64,000 nt of DNA from positions 5,475,830-5,539,829 of the forward strand of contig OY992538.1 in the NCBI GenBank assembly GCA_963921195.1, in the 5' to 3' direction. Within the stretch, counting starts at the first letter, position 1; each line of letters begins with the position of its first letter. Source of the stretch: Pegoplata infirma. Lineage: Eukaryota; Arthropoda; Insecta; Diptera; Anthomyiidae. Below, piece after piece: positions 41,830 to 54,285 of the stretch. The position numbers and the translations under genes are program-made. A model generated the notes under the pieces. The model was not told the origin of the DNA. It made no database searches and worked only from the letters and a program-made list of their open reading frames with translations.

Positions 41830-42420
41830 AATATTTATAAATTATTGACTGACTTGAATGACTGACCACAAAAGATATAGAATAAAAAAAAAAAAAAAAC
41901 ACCAACAACTACTGACCACATAAGAAACAAGAAAAACGTTAAAAAAAACATGAAAAGCATTTAAATATCTAATCAATAAAATAAACAATATAAATTGTCA
42001 CTTGCTGTTTTAAAGGCTGCCAATGGAGTGGGTAAATGGAGGGTGTGAGGTAGCTCAAGAACTAGGTGGCTAGTATATTGTGTTTCAAAATTAAAAAAAA
42101 AAAAGGACAATGAGTTAATGGTTAACATACACGAGTGTTGGTGGTTATTTTTATTTTATACAATTCTTAATTTTTGTATTTTTCAATTTTACTCTTTGTC
42201 GTTAACAAAAAAATATAAAAAATTAGTGTGACCATTTAACGGTTGCTTTATTTGCCTTTAAGGGGAGTTCAAACTTTAGAACTCTTTTAAATTAGCAATA
42301 AATAAAAAAATAAATATAAGTGTGATTGAAATTTTCTTTCTTTTATTAGAAAGATACATTATTGTAACATTAAAAAAAAATAAATGTCGACATTTGCTCA
42401 GGCAGGGTAGCAATGCAAAA
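41830..42420. other. AT-rich stretch, nothing recognised
   Basis: Low complexity with a GGAGTGGGTAAATGGAGGGT patch near 42025. No coding signal or repeat ends found. Confidence 0.5.
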
Positions 42421-42913
42421 TACAGTGAAAAAAAAACATTCGTGATATAAATGAAACAGATTTATTAATTTGTTTTCATTGAACCAATGAAGGAATTCAT
42501 AAGCTTATTAAAATATCATGTATATTTGGAACAAATTTCATAATATTTTCTTTATTAGATTTCGTAGTTTCATTAAAAAATTTCATTAAATTTTGTTTAT
42601 TAAACTTGTTGTTTTTTGACACCTATCGTGTCGCGTCTGTTTAGTCTCTTAATTTACGCGCGAAATGTAGAAAACAAAACAGAAATAATTTTGTGATTTA
42701 TTTAATTATAAGTATTTACTAAAACTTGCGTTGTTTTATATTATTTCGTAGTTTTACTTATGTATCAAAATTAAACGTATGCGTGAGAAAACTGATTGAG
42801 AAAACTGAGTGAAATCTATAGATATAAAATAAAAAAAATGTAAAAGGGTATTTTTCTAACTTGGTTATTTTGTGATTTTTTGAATATTGCTTCGTGGTTT
42901 TACTAATGTAGTA

Positions 42914-43310
42914 CACTCAAAAAATTATGTAGGTAAATTCCAGTGAATATTCACTTAAAACAAATGAACTTTTATTTAAAAACCATTCCAGTGTTTTTTC
43001 TTTAAAAATAAAAACACAATACAGTCAATTTTAAATGTTAATTTAATGATTGACCAAAACATTAAAAAACTAGTGAATATTCAGTTATTTTGTATTGAAA
43101 AACAGTAAAACTATAGAAAAAATTTTTTACTGCCGAAATTAAATGTAACAGAAAATTCGTTTTTAATACAGTAAATTATTTTTTTTAAACTACAGAAACA
43201 GTAGAAAATAAGAAGTCCATAATAAAATTAATGATTTTTCTTTTAAAATAACTTTACTGATTACTTTTTAAAATAACCTACAAACAGTTAATGACATAAT
43301 TTTCTGAGTG
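42914..43310. mobile_element. 397-bp MITE with CACTCAAAAAATTATGT ends, copy 1
   Basis: Starts CACTCAAAAAATTATGTAGG after TA (42912-42913) and ends ACATAATTTTCTGAGTG before TA (43311-43312). The interior holds repeated CAGT/ACTG words such as CCAGTGAATATTCACT. A second copy follows in direct orientation. Confidence 0.85.
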
Positions 43311-43498
43311 TACACTTTATGGTTAGAGTGAAATTTTGTGTGAAAAAAGAAAACTAACAAGGGAAGTTTCCCTAGTGTCACCCTCCGATCTTCATGAAAT
43401 TTGGATATGTTATTTAAAACAAAAACTATTTTTTTAGCGGCCCAAACTCATTTTTAAGGAGGGGTCGATTGGTACGGAGGAAAGCCTACACTCAAAAA

Positions 43499-43884
43499 AT
43501 TATGTAGGTAAATTCCAGTGAATATTCACTTAAAACAAATGAAAGTTTATTTAAAAACCATTCCACTGTTTTTTCATTTAGAATAAAAACACATTACAGT
43601 CAATTTTAAATGTTAATTTAATGACTAACCAAAACATTAAAAAACTACTGAATATTCACTTATTTTGTATAGAAAAACAGTAAAACTATAGAAGAAATTT
43701 TTTACTGCCGAAAATGAATGTAACAGAAAATTCATTTTCAAGACAGTAAATTATATTTTTTAAACTACAGAAATAGTAAAAAAAATTAATCCTTTATAAA
43801 ATAAGTGATTTTTCTTTTAAAATAACTTTACTGATTACTTTTTAAAATAACCTAAAAACATTTAATGACATAATTTTCTTAGTG
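43499..43884. mobile_element. 386-bp MITE with CACTCAAAAAATTATGT ends, copy 2
   Basis: Collinear with 42914-43310 from end to end with a modest number of differences, flanked by TA on both sides (43497-43498 and 43885-43886). Two independent TA duplications argue for two insertions rather than a local duplication. Confidence 0.85.
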
Positions 43885-44097
43885 TATTTAATCAAAATTA
43901 AGATAGGCATATTTGGTATCAGATAAAGTTATTTAGAAGACCTATATATTTCGACTTATTAACAAAAATGTCATAAAAATTTGGTATTTTACTCAATATG
44001 ACGAAAAGTTTTGCATGTTTGGACACGTTCTTTACAAACGAAGATTTTTTGCTCCATGCCCCACTTTTGAGCTAAAAAAACCAAAATGTCCCCCCTA

Positions 44098-44400
44098 CAC
44101 TCAAAAAAAAAAAAAATGCGAATTTTACAAATTTGTTTTATAGTTCGAAATTACTAGTGGTTTAGCAAAATTTTTGTTTAAATCTTAGTTTAAACAAAGT
44201 TTTTTGTAAAATGTTTCATCTAACTAAATAATTGTAATTTCATTAACTAAATAATTGTAGTTAATTTAACTAATTTAAGTAAAACAAATCTTAAAAACTT
44301 GCTCGCTGCCCCCCTAAAATATTAAAATTGCCCCCCAGTGGGGCGAGAATCAAAGGTTGGGAACCATTGCTCTACAACATGACAACACTAAAAAAAAAAC
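44098..44400. mobile_element. CACTCAAAAA left end followed by a hAT-type terminus
   Basis: A CACTCAAAAAAAAA end follows TA at 44096-44097, with no partner found. At 44325-44371, CCCCAGTGGGGCGAGAATCA then AGGTTGGGAACCATTG gives, inverted, CAATGGTTCCCAACCT. That resembles the CAGTGGTTCCCAACC termini of Charlie-type hAT elements. The two ends probably belong to different decayed elements. Confidence 0.5.
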
Positions 44401-44402
44401 AA

Positions 44403-44812
44403 AAAAAAAAGTTAAGTTCGGCCTTGCCGAATGTAGTGATGCCCTCCACAATTTCAAAAAGATTATTGCAAAAAACTTTATTTAAAAGGAAATTACTTAA
44501 AAAAAAAAATAAAATTTTTTTAAAAAAAATTCCGCGAAAAAAAAATGTTGTTAAAAAAAATATGTCGTACTTGTTTAAATTCCATTCGGTGTTCAATTAT
44601 GTTCACATATGTCAACCAGAAGCCGAATTAAAGCATTGTTTATTTTTAGGTTATGTTGAATGTACTAAAATTTTTGAGGTGTCCTTACATTTTCGTTCAT
44701 AACTTTTGAACCGCTGAACCTATATCGCTCAAATGCAATACAAAACTTCTCGGGAGAACTTACAATAAATATGTTAAGTTTCAGTCATCTCCGTGGAATA
44801 TTTTGTCCGTGA
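44403..44812 (+). mobile_element. INE element, truncated before the microsatellite
   Basis: AAAAAGTTAAGTTCGGCCTT, hairpin, TGCCCTCCACAATTTC and the interior match 12895-13517 closely (TGTCAACCAGAAGCCGAATT, TTTTGAACCGCTGAACC). Homology stops after TTTTGTCCGTGATCACC. Confidence 0.75.
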
Positions 44813-45052
44813 TCACCACAGGTCAAGGATACACCTCAGGTCAACGATACATTCACCAAACATATAATTTATATACCAGCCAAACCAAGTCGTTTTATTT
44901 TCCCGCTTCGTTTTATAATTTTTTAAATCCAGTCACCATTATTTTATTTTTATAAAATTTTATTTTTACTTTTAAAACTATTTACCTTTAAAACTACTAT
45001 CCAACATTTTGGGACTTTAATAGACAAAACTTAGAAAATTTTAGAAACATTT

Positions 45053-45183
45053 AGGGCGGATTACTCGATGAAAAGTTAGCTGCTAACTGCCGATATAACG
45101 GAGCCTTATGTCAAAATTTGTATGAAAAAGTTAAATTTAACGGAGAGTTGTTTTATAATGGAGCATTGAGTAATCCAGCCTTA
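45053..45183. mobile_element. GGATTACTC MITE, copy 2
   Basis: AGGGCGGATTACTCGATG at the left and, inverted, AAGGCTGGATTACTCAATGC at the right; the interior AAAAAGTTAAATTTAACGGA is shared with 9832-9941. Confidence 0.7.
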
Positions 45184-45185
45184 TA

Positions 45186-45475
45186 GTTATATATGGAGAT
45201 ATATAAAAGAGATATATGAAGATATATAAAGAATGAGATATATAAAATTTTATATTTAATTATACAGAACAACAAATTTTGTATTGACCCTCATATTATT
45301 TCATATAGTTATATCAACCGTACACCTTTTATTCCGAATCATGATTAAATTATATATTACTACATATGACTGCATTAAAAAAATATAGAAAATATCTCGC
45401 GGATGTATAATCATATATAATTCATTATGTTTGTATCAAGTTATATATTGTAATATATGTTTATTTTTACTCGGG
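45186..45475. mobile_element. Right-end fragment of the CCCGAGTAAAAA family
   Basis: AT-rich ATATATAA-type words like those at 20750-21270 end in TTTATTTTTACTCGGG. No left end was found here. Confidence 0.55.
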
Positions 45476-45819
45476 ATATTCAATAAATTTTGTGGTTGTG
45501 ATCTGACAAAAACTATTTGTGGTTGTTGTCTGTCGACCCAACTGTGACTCGCCTTTTACACGTGACTCACCAAAAACTAAAATTAATGTACAATAAATAC
45601 ATTCATACATTTAATGAAAAACTTCATAAAATGTATCAAACAACTTCTACGAATATTTTCAAGTAAATTTTTATTAAGAGGAACTTTAATGAATTTCATT
45701 TTACGAATAATTTCATTATTTCCATGTAAGTTTTAATTGAAAGGAACTATAATGACACCAGTTTCATTGATCAAATGAAGCCTTTAATTTTTGTTTTGTA
45801 GAATAATAAAATATCTACA

Positions 45820-46167
45820 CCATTTACAGATGTAATTCGTAAAAGATCAATTGTAATTCGAAGATTCTATTTTTAATTATAAGATTCCATTTGATATTCG
45901 AGGATTCTACTTGTAATTCGAAGATTCTATTTGTAATTCGAAGATTACATTTGTAATTCGAATATTCCAATTGTAATTCGTAAGAGATCAATTCTAATTC
46001 GTAAAAGATCAATTGTAATTCGTAAAAGATCAATTGTAATTCGTAAAAGATCAATTGTAATTCGAAAAATATCAATTGTATTTCGTAAAAGATCAATTGT
46101 AATTAAAAAAAAAAAGATCAATTGTAATTCGTAAAAGATCAATTGTAATTCGAAAAAGATCAATTGG
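45820..46167 (+). mobile_element. Left arm of the 21-bp minisatellite foldback family
   Basis: ACACCATTTACAGATGTAAT opens the copy, matching the end at 14410. Then about 14 units such as AAGATCAATTGTAATTCG(T/A) run to GATCAATTGGCCC, where homology stops abruptly. No right arm is present. Confidence 0.75.
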
Positions 46168-46189
46168 CCCTCCTGTTTTCGCTGCATCA

Positions 46190-46815
46190 TGGCAGCAAAA
46201 TTTGTTATGGGAAAAAGCTGTTATAATTTTGGTGTTTACATTCTTAAGTAGTTAATGCTGCAATGTGATTTTGTTTTAAAAGCTGTAACTTTTTTTTTTA
46301 TTTTTGACAATTTTTTTATAAAATTTTTGCAGTTAATAGACGAAAGCACATACAATCGAAATATTAAATAAAAAATAACGAATTCTAAAGTTAGAACCCC
46401 CCTTTAAAATCTCCCCCGTTTTAATAAAATTCATTCTGCTTTAAACAGCCACTATGACATTCATTGTGTTTGTGTGCATTGTTAATGTAGTAAATTCCAT
46501 CAAATTATAAAAATGAATGACATTTAGTAAAACAATAGCACAACCAGATGCAATTTTGTTATACATTCCGTTTTATTACACCTCCGTGAATGGATTACGA
46601 TAGTAGTGGTAGTGGTATTAGTGGCTGTTGTTGCTTTTATAGCACATACATACATACCACAGTAGACAAAAGGATTAAATATACATTTTCATTAAATTGC
46701 TTTTAAGTTTGTACAAGGAAATTCGTATTTCCTTGAAATTTTTGTTGTCTTCTCTAGGATCGCTGACAAAATAACATTTTTGAAACAACAAGAAATTTCC
46801 TTAAGGAGTATTTAC
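46190..46815. other. Non-repetitive stretch, no gene recognised
   Basis: A short GTAGTGGTAGTGGTATTAGT microsatellite lies near 46603. No coding frame or repeat end could be supported. Confidence 0.5.
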
Positions 46816-46819
46816 AATA

Positions 46820-47340
46820 CACTCAAAAAAAAAATAAATTAAATAGTAGATTTACTAAATTTTTGATAACAGGAGTTTGCTTATTTTTAACAAAAAAATT
46901 TGTTGACAATGTGTTTAGCAAATTTTAAGCAAACTTTGAACTAAACTATTTTTTTTTTTTTTCAAAAAACTATTTCGCCAAATATTTTTTTTATTGCAAA
47001 AAATTTACTAGATTTTGTACTACCTTCTGTTTTTCGATAATTTTTAGTAAAAATTATAAGTTTTTTGTAATTTTACAAGATTTTTACCAATAAAATTGTA
47101 AATTTACAACTTCTTTGATGCGATAATACTTACAAGCAATTCTCGTGAACTAACTAGATTTTTGTTTGTAAAATTACCTTGGAAGTTTGAACATTTACGA
47201 AAAAAAATTGTAAAATTACAAAAAAAAAATAAATTTCGATGGAAAATTTTTTGTTAAAAAACAAGCAGAACTGTCAAATAATGGTAAAATAGGATTACTT
47301 GACTTTTTCTCTAGCAATATCTCCAAAATAATAAAATAGA
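46820..47340. mobile_element. CACTCAAAAA element, left part only
   Basis: CACTCAAAAAAAAAATAAAT follows TA at 46818-46819. Downstream TTACAAGATTTTTACC, AAATTTACAA and TAAAATAGGATTACTTGA match the foldback at 5709-6793. The right arm is missing. Confidence 0.65.
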
Positions 47341-47466
47341 AGATCTGCAATAAAACCCCCAAAAAATTCCACTACAACTGGGCCAAAAATATTAAAAAAA
47401 TGGATTTTTTCATTTCAAAGTCCATCAAAATCACAAAAAAAATATAAAAATCTGAAAAAAGTATAT

Positions 47467-49432
47467 GGGTCAGTCTTAGTGAAATCAATCAAAAATAGCT
47501 AAAAATTTTCGTGACCCCCTCCGATTTTGATGAAATATGGTTTAGTTGTAACACTAAGTGATAAACTAATGCACACTTATTTTCAGCCCTCTAAGTCAAC
47601 AGGGGCCGAAAATACGGAGGGTCAAAATTTCCCCCAAAATCTCCCAGTCGCGACACTTTACACCGTAAAAACTTAATATCGTTGGTTCTATTATAGCTAG
47701 AAAGCCCATTTTTGGTTTGTTTTGAAGCTCATAATATGCTCTATAAGACCTACCATAACCAAAAAATTTTCGAAAAAAAATAAGGGTTACCTCCCTTATT
47801 TTAAGGTCGTGATAAAGGGAGGAGAAAATGGGGATGATGGTATCCCCCGATTTTTTTTTTACTTGATAATCTTATAGAGAAAGTCCTAAAGAATATATTC
47901 TAAAATTTTTAAGTTGGGACAACAATGGGATCGCTCAAAATCAAAATTTTTCACAATTTTCCCCAAAATCTCCAAATCGCAACACTCTTTAACCTTAAAA
48001 ATTTAATATCATAAGTGCTTTTGTAGCTACAGAGCCAACTTTTTTGTTTTAAAGCTTATAATACGCTCTACAAGACATACCAAAACCAAAAAATTTTCCA
48101 AAAAAAGGAATTGGTGCCCCCCTTATTTGAAAGTCGTGCCAAAGGGTGGAGGAAATGGGGGGAAAGTATCCCCCGATTTTTTTTTTACCTGGGATTCTCA
48201 AAGTGCAGGTCCTAATGAACATAGTCTACAATTTTTATGTTGGGACAACAATGGGATCGACCAAAATCAAAATTTTTCAAAATTTTCCCCCAAAATCATC
48301 AAATCGCGACATTCTTGCGCCTCCCATTGGAGTCCCAAGATAAAAATTTCAGGATATGCTCTCTAGAACTTAATCTCTAAAAAAAAAAGGTAAAAAAAAA
48401 AATTGGGGGATACTATCCCCCGATTTCCCCCACCCCTTGCCACGATCTTATAATACAAAAGGCACCCCTAATTTTTTTTTATTTTTTTTTTTTTGTAATA
48501 GTAATATTGTAGGGCATATTAAGAGCTTTAAAACAAACCAAAAATGGACTCTTTAGCTACAATACAGTCTACGATATTAAATTTGTAATGGGCAAGAGTG
48601 TCGCGATTTGGAGATTTTGGGGGAAATTGTGAAAAATTTTGATTTTGGTCGATCTGATTGTTGTCCCAACATAAAAATTTTAGGATATGTTCATTAGGAC
48701 TTACACTTTGAGAATACCAAGTAAAAAAAAAATCGGGGGATACTTTCCCCCCATTTCCTCCACCCTTTGCCACGACCTTTAAATAAGGGGAGCACCCTTC
48801 CTTTTTTTCTAAAATTTTTTGGTTAAGGTAGGTATTGTAGAGCGTACTATAAGCTTTAAAACAAACAAAAATGGACTCTGTAGCTACAATAGCACATATG
48901 ATATTAAATTTTTAAGGTTCAAGAGTGTTGCGATTTGGAGATTTTAGGGGAAATTGTGAAAAATTTTGATTTTGAGTGATCCCATTGTTGTCCCAACTTA
49001 AAAATTTTAGAGTATATTCTTTAGGACCTTCTCTATAAGTTTATCAAGTAAAAAAAAATCAGGGGATACCATCATCCCCATTTTCTCCTCCCTTTATCAC
49101 AACCTTAAAATAAGGGAGGTAACCCTTATTTTTTTTCGAAAATTTTTTGGTTATGGTAGGTCTTATAGAGCATATTATGAGCTTCAAAACAAACCAAAAA
49201 TGGGCTTTCTAGCTATAATAGAACCAACGATATTAAGTTTTTACGGTGTAAAGTGTCGCGACTGGGAGATTTTGGGGGAATTTTTGACCCTCCGTATTTT
49301 CGGCCCCTGTTGACTTAGAGGGCTGAAAATTTGCATTTGTTAGTTTTTTTCGTAGTGTAAGAACTTAACCAAATTTCATCAATATCGGAGGGGGTCAAGA
49401 ATATTCATGATTGATTTCACTAATAATGACCC
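47467..49432. mobile_element. Two-kb foldback element with GGGTCA ends (copy 2), 4-bp target duplication
   Basis: Begins GGGTCAGTCTTAGTG and ends CACTAATAATGACCC. ATAT is directly repeated on both sides (47463-47466 and 49433-49436). Its left arm matches the right arm of copy 1 and vice versa, so it lies in opposite orientation. Arms flip near 48325 and contain the same 300-bp tandem units. The two copies are very alike across nearly 2 kb, suggesting recent activity. Confidence 0.87.
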
Positions 49433-49565
49433 ATATACAATAGTTTTTAACTTTTCGAGGTTAAAAAAAGGCAAAATTTAAAAAAAAAAGCAATACGCAT
49501 GCGCAAGCTGAATTATTTTTTAGCGGTCTGAAATTTTCATTTTAAACATCTCCAAACATGTACTA

Positions 49566-50811
49566 CACTCAAAATAAATTCTTTGTCCAATCAGAATCTG
49601 CTGAAGATACACCCATTTTGAGCCATATGAGAAATCTTCTGATTATCAGATATGATTTGCTAAAAATCTGTTATGATTATCCAGGTGAAAACAGCAGAGA
49701 AATTTGTCAAAACAGCAAAGAAATCTGCTAAGACATTTAGGACAAAAAACAGCTATGTTATATGGACCATCATGATGAAAATCGCGAAAACCCGTTTTTT
49801 GGAATATGGCAGCATCACTTTACGAGATGATTTAAGGTTCCATCTTTAAGTATATAATGTGGGAACCTTAAACAATTAACTGACCAAAAATTTGGCCAAA
49901 AAAGTTTTCATTTGCAAAAGTTATCGTAACAAAAACTTTATTTCAGTGTTAACACTACAATAATTATAGTTTTTTGTTAAGATAACTTTTGCAAATGAAA
50001 ACTTTTTTGGCCAAATTTTTGGTCAGTTAATTGTTTAAGGTTCCCACATTATATACTTAAAGATGGAACCTTAAATCATCTCGTAAAGTGATACTGCCGT
50101 ATTCCAAAAAAACGGGTTTTCACGATTTTCATCATGATGGTCCATATAACATAGCTGTTTTTTGTCCACTATTTGTATTGTTAGGGATGCCTTTTTGATT
50201 CACTAAAAACAAGTTTTTAATCAAAGACCAACTTGGCGGTTAATTTCGCGAAAACCTCAAAAAATGAAGAAATTCGCGAATTTAAGGGCTTAAGATGAAA
50301 AGCTTTAAACCAAATTTGCGTAAGAAATATTGCTACAAGTCATATCTTTGTTTTCCATGCCATACAATTTAAAAATCATTAACTTTGCAAATTTTTTTGT
50401 TGAAAAACTGGCCTGAAATCAGCAAATCTTTAACGACATTTTGCAAGAAAACTGTACCATACATTGAAAAACGGAGTACGCCATTCGAATCAGCATGTCT
50501 CAAATATATAGAAACGTTGGTCACACCTCTTGTTTTCTAAAATAGTGGTCAGTTTTGTCACGCTGTGTAATCTGCTAAAAATATGTTCAAAAATATTTGG
50601 AAATTCAGCAAACTGAATCAGTAAAAACACATTATAATTTTTGTTATTTTGTAAAACTGAATGACAGAGATTTTAGTAAATATACCAATTTTAGTAAAAA
50701 TATAAATTTTAGTAAAAATATCAATTTTAGCAGAAAAATCTACTGAATGTTTGCTAAATCAAATTGAAATACGTATTACAGATTTTTTTGACCGAGTTTT
50801 TCTTTTGAGTT
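49566..50811. mobile_element. CACTCAAAA element (copy 2), interrupted by a near-perfect hairpin element
   Basis: Left CACTCAAAATAAATTCTTTG after TA (49564-49565); right GAGTTTTTCTTTTGAGT then T before TA, with the last G changed. Subterminal CAGCAGAGAAAT and TTTAGTAAAAAT words are shared with 31349-33807 in opposite orientation. Confidence 0.78.
49740..50167. mobile_element. 428-bp hairpin element, arms of about 195 bp nearly identical
   Basis: GGACAAAAAACAGCTATGTT at the left and its exact complement at the right. The arms continue through GGACCATCATGATGAAAATC and CTGACCAAAAATTTGGCC, with roughly four or five differences in 195 bp by eye and a loop of about 35 bp. No convincing target duplication. 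Confidence 0.85.
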
Positions 50812-50917
50812 TAACGTTTAACTTGGTACCATTTTGAAATATTTCAAACCTAAACTTTCGAATTCCGTGCCATAGAACAGCTGATTGTGGCAAAATTTAT
50901 GTAAAAATTTTGCAAGT

Positions 50918-51332
50918 TCATCTTCAGTCGGCAACCAGCGGTCAAAGTTTTAAAAAATTCCAAAATAATGATTTTAGTCTACAGATCCTGATTTTTAAAC
51001 ATAAAAATTATATTTTATCCAAATTGGTCCCAAAAGTTGGAAAATGTAAAGCATGATATCTTAAAACATATCAAACAAATACACGCGATTTTGGTCCAAA
51101 AACTCGGTTTTGGTCCACAGATGCTGATCAGCATTTTTACACCAAAATCGTGTTTTTATTTTTTTTTTAAATATTTTTCACAGCGTTTTTTAACTTTTAA
51201 GACCAAATTGGTTAAAAAACTATTTTTATATATAAAAATCAGCATCTGTGAACCGAAATCGCTATTTTAGAATTTTTTAAATATTTTTCCCATAAATTAC
51301 TTTGACCGCTGGTTGCCGACTGAGGATGGCGC
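50918..51332. mobile_element. Inverted-repeat element with CATCTTCAGTCGGCAACCAG ends
   Basis: CATCTTCAGTCGGCAACCAG plus CGGTCAAAG on the left is inverted on the right as CTTTGACCGCTGGTTGCCGA plus CTGAGGATG. A third copy of this end lies at 31095-31135. The interior has CAGATGCTGATCAGCATTTT and similar inverted words. Confidence 0.7.
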
Positions 51333-51339
51333 TCAGGGC

Positions 51340-51830
51340 TTGTTTTTTGTGCGGTTGCCAGTTTCTGCTTGGGATGGTTTCTGGATAACCAGATTTTTTG
51401 AGCCTACCGGATACTTTCATCAGGTGTAGCCTACATTAGCGGCACAAAAGTCTAACTTTTATTTCATTTTTATTGGCAACTAAAGTGTTGCCATCGTTAG
51501 CACTTTGGCGGTTTTAGATCTTTTGTTGTTTTAGGTTTTTGTTTACTGTAGTTGTTTTTGTGGCGTAATTGTTGCTTACTTAAGTCAACTTTTGTTGTGT
51601 TGACACTTTTAAAATAAATATTCAACCATTATTTTGTTTACATAAGTAAATTAAATAAGAAGAAGGAGAAGGCCTTAAGGAAAAATCATTTATTTAAATG
51701 ATTCAATGAATTTTCAACAAATTACTACTAACATAAATTTCCTGCTTTTCCTGTGAATGGTTTTTGAATTTCTTTCATATTATTTTTCCAAGAATTTGAA
51801 TGAAAGTTTTATGTACCTTAGACGAGTAGG
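51340..51830. other. Stretch of more balanced composition, no gene recognised
   Basis: From 51340 to 51560 GC content is higher than nearby (GGTTGCCAGTTTCTGCTTGG, CACTTTGGCGGTTTTAG), yet no splice-bounded coding frame could be defended on either strand. Confidence 0.45.
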
Positions 51831-51832
51831 TA

Positions 51833-52004
51833 CACTCAAAAATTTCTTGTCGTTAAAATGTACCAAGAAGCTAGATTTACTCGATTAACAATTTTTATTT
51901 ATTCGGTTTTGGTCAAATTCATATTAAAAAAACAACTAGATTTGTAATTTGAAACAACTACACGAATTATTGTCATGATGTAATGTCCGAAACTTTTTTG
52001 AGTG
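51833..52004. mobile_element. 172-bp MITE with CACTCAAAAATTTC ends
   Basis: CACTCAAAAATTTCTTGTCG after TA (51831-51832) and GAAACTTTTTTGAGTG before TA (52005-52006). It is the shortest member of the CACTCAAAAA group in the window. Confidence 0.75.
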
Positions 52005-52009
52005 TATTT

Positions 52010-54285
52010 GTCTATAGAGAAATAATGTTTTTTTTTTTTTTATTTAGGTCATTTATTCATTCACACAATTAATGTCGCGTATTTAATACTCCCCCATTTT
52101 GAAGTACACTTTTATTTCATTTGCCCCCCAAACTCCTGCTGGTCATGGCAACTACTTTAACCAAAAGTCCTTGGGGAATGTGACAGCAACGAAAAACGAA
52201 AAAATAATAACCAAACTGAACTAAATATTATAAGCACATATGCTGGTCTACTAAATGTATGACATTTATATGTATTTTTATTAGGGTGGCACACATTGGA
52301 TCCTAGATGCGCATTTGAGAGCCAAAGAAATGTTTAGTTATTTATAATTAATGCTCGTATTCGCTAAGTAGACACCCTACGAGAAAGAAAACCGTTCATA
52401 GAAAGAAAATCCATCGCTTAGTTTAGTCAGGACATAAATTCAAAGTAAGGACTTTTTGCATAAATTTAAAAAAAATATTTTTTTTTTAAGACTTTTTTTA
52501 TTTTATTTTTTAAAACTACTTTTAATTATGCGATTTTCCTGAAATTAAGTGGAGATTGTAGCTATAACTAGTACCTTTGTTACCCATTTTATGGTTTTTA
52601 ATATTACTCTTTTTAAGTAGGAAATACAAGCCATCATAAAGTGTCAATTTTTGAAAAATTATAAAAAAACAGTTTATATTTTGGATTGCAACTTTTGTGG
52701 GGAACGAAAGGGAATGGCGATTCATTTTGTACATTAAACTAGAAGTATTACTTAATACTCCTGGGGTAGAAACTTGTGCAGCCAGTTGCAGCTGCGCCCT
52801 CAAATGAGGTTTAGAGTGGGGTCTATTAACGAAAAATAAATATTTTAAAGTGTTTATTTTCTAAAACAATTTACTATTAATCGTTTTATTACACAATTTT
52901 ACTTTAATTATCTTTATTGTTAACAGAAAACCGCGGTTTCCAATAATTATTGATTTTGATACCCTACCTCACTTTTTAAGGCAAAAAGAGTTTCACCTAA
53001 TGCTTGTAACTAAAAGGTTTTTTTTTGGCCGCAGTTACGGCCAAAATAACTGGAATAGAAGAAGATATTATAAAACGGGTTGATATAATACCTCTGTGTA
53101 TCAACGCAAATGAAAAAATTAATTCAGTTAAATTTAGAAAACACATATATGGAACTGAAAAATTATTAGTTGAAATTCTATCTCATGACATTATTTATTC
53201 AAAAATTATTTAAAAAAAATTGTGATTGCCCGTTGGTATTAAAATTATCCTTAACTAATTAAGTAACATTTAAAAAATATTTGCCTTCTTTCATGACAAT
53301 TATCGGAGCCGGCTCTGAAAAGATCACATTTTAAAAATTATAAAAAAAAAACAACCTGCAAGATGTTTTTAGTATCTTTATGATCCAAATATATCCCTAA
53401 TAAGACAGACAGACAGAAAAGTTGGAAGTACCGATTTTAGAGTAATGTTTTTTTAATATATTTTTTACCAAAAAACTTAACAATTATTGCAAATAATGCT
53501 TATTTACCGTGTGTTGCTTCTTTGTTTGATATTTTCCGCGTTATTTTTGTTTAAAAAATCGAAAATGATAATAGATAGAAAACATTTAATTTTGTACGTT
53601 ATTTTAGTGTAGGGTGTATACTTTACCAAAATATGAAAGAAAACACGTTGTATTGAATAGTAAGCTGTTATATTGTCACTTAAAATCCGTAACTGTTTTA
53701 AATAATTGACCTTTATTTTATTTTTATACATGAATAAATTAACCAAATTTGCCTTAAATTTTCAAGTAGGGTACTAATGCGAAAAATGTCCAATCCACAT
53801 GAGTGAGTTCCTTAAGGTCTCCAGTTTTTATATTTGTAAAGAATGTCATGAAATTCCTATCCGTTCAAGAGTTATAATAAAAAAACGTCGATGCGCGCCT
53901 TTTCCATACAAAGTTCCCAATGTGTGGCATATACAAATTTTTCTAACAATTTTTAGATTATGAAAAATTACACTAGTTTACAAATTAAAAAGAATTTTGC
54001 GTTCCAAGACATTTTGCACATATTTTCCATGTAAAATCCTGTGCTGAATCCAAAAAGTTTTCGAGATATTACTAACTTTTTTAAAAAAGTAGTTTTACTT
54101 AAATAAAAATATTGTCGTAGCAAATCGGTGGAATTCATTTCTATAAGAGTTTAAGTTGAAAAAATGCGAAAGAAAAATTGAAAAATTATAAATATTTCTG
54201 GTATTCCCATACGGGTTTCAAACACTTCAGTTAGTGTTATCACCAGCAGTATTTTAAATGTCGGTTTGTCTTGTTAATGGAAATT
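52010..54285. other. Mostly unassigned AT-rich sequence
   Basis: A poly-T run lies near 52029. A minus-strand frame at 52522-52803 begins MRAQLQLAAQVSTPGVLSN but lacks coding-like composition or splice partners. A short GACAGACAGACAGA tract is at 53404. No gene is supported. Confidence 0.45.

Noticed and set aside
45824..46190. Frames of repeated YELQLIF / LLRITIDL
   Set aside because: Translation of the 21-bp minisatellite; period 7 residues follows from the DNA repeat.
52522..52803. Minus-strand frame starting MRAQLQLAAQVSTP as an exon of the membrane protein
   Set aside because: No FNIII or signal-peptide pattern, no matching splice sites, and it decays into AT-driven sequence after about 45 residues.
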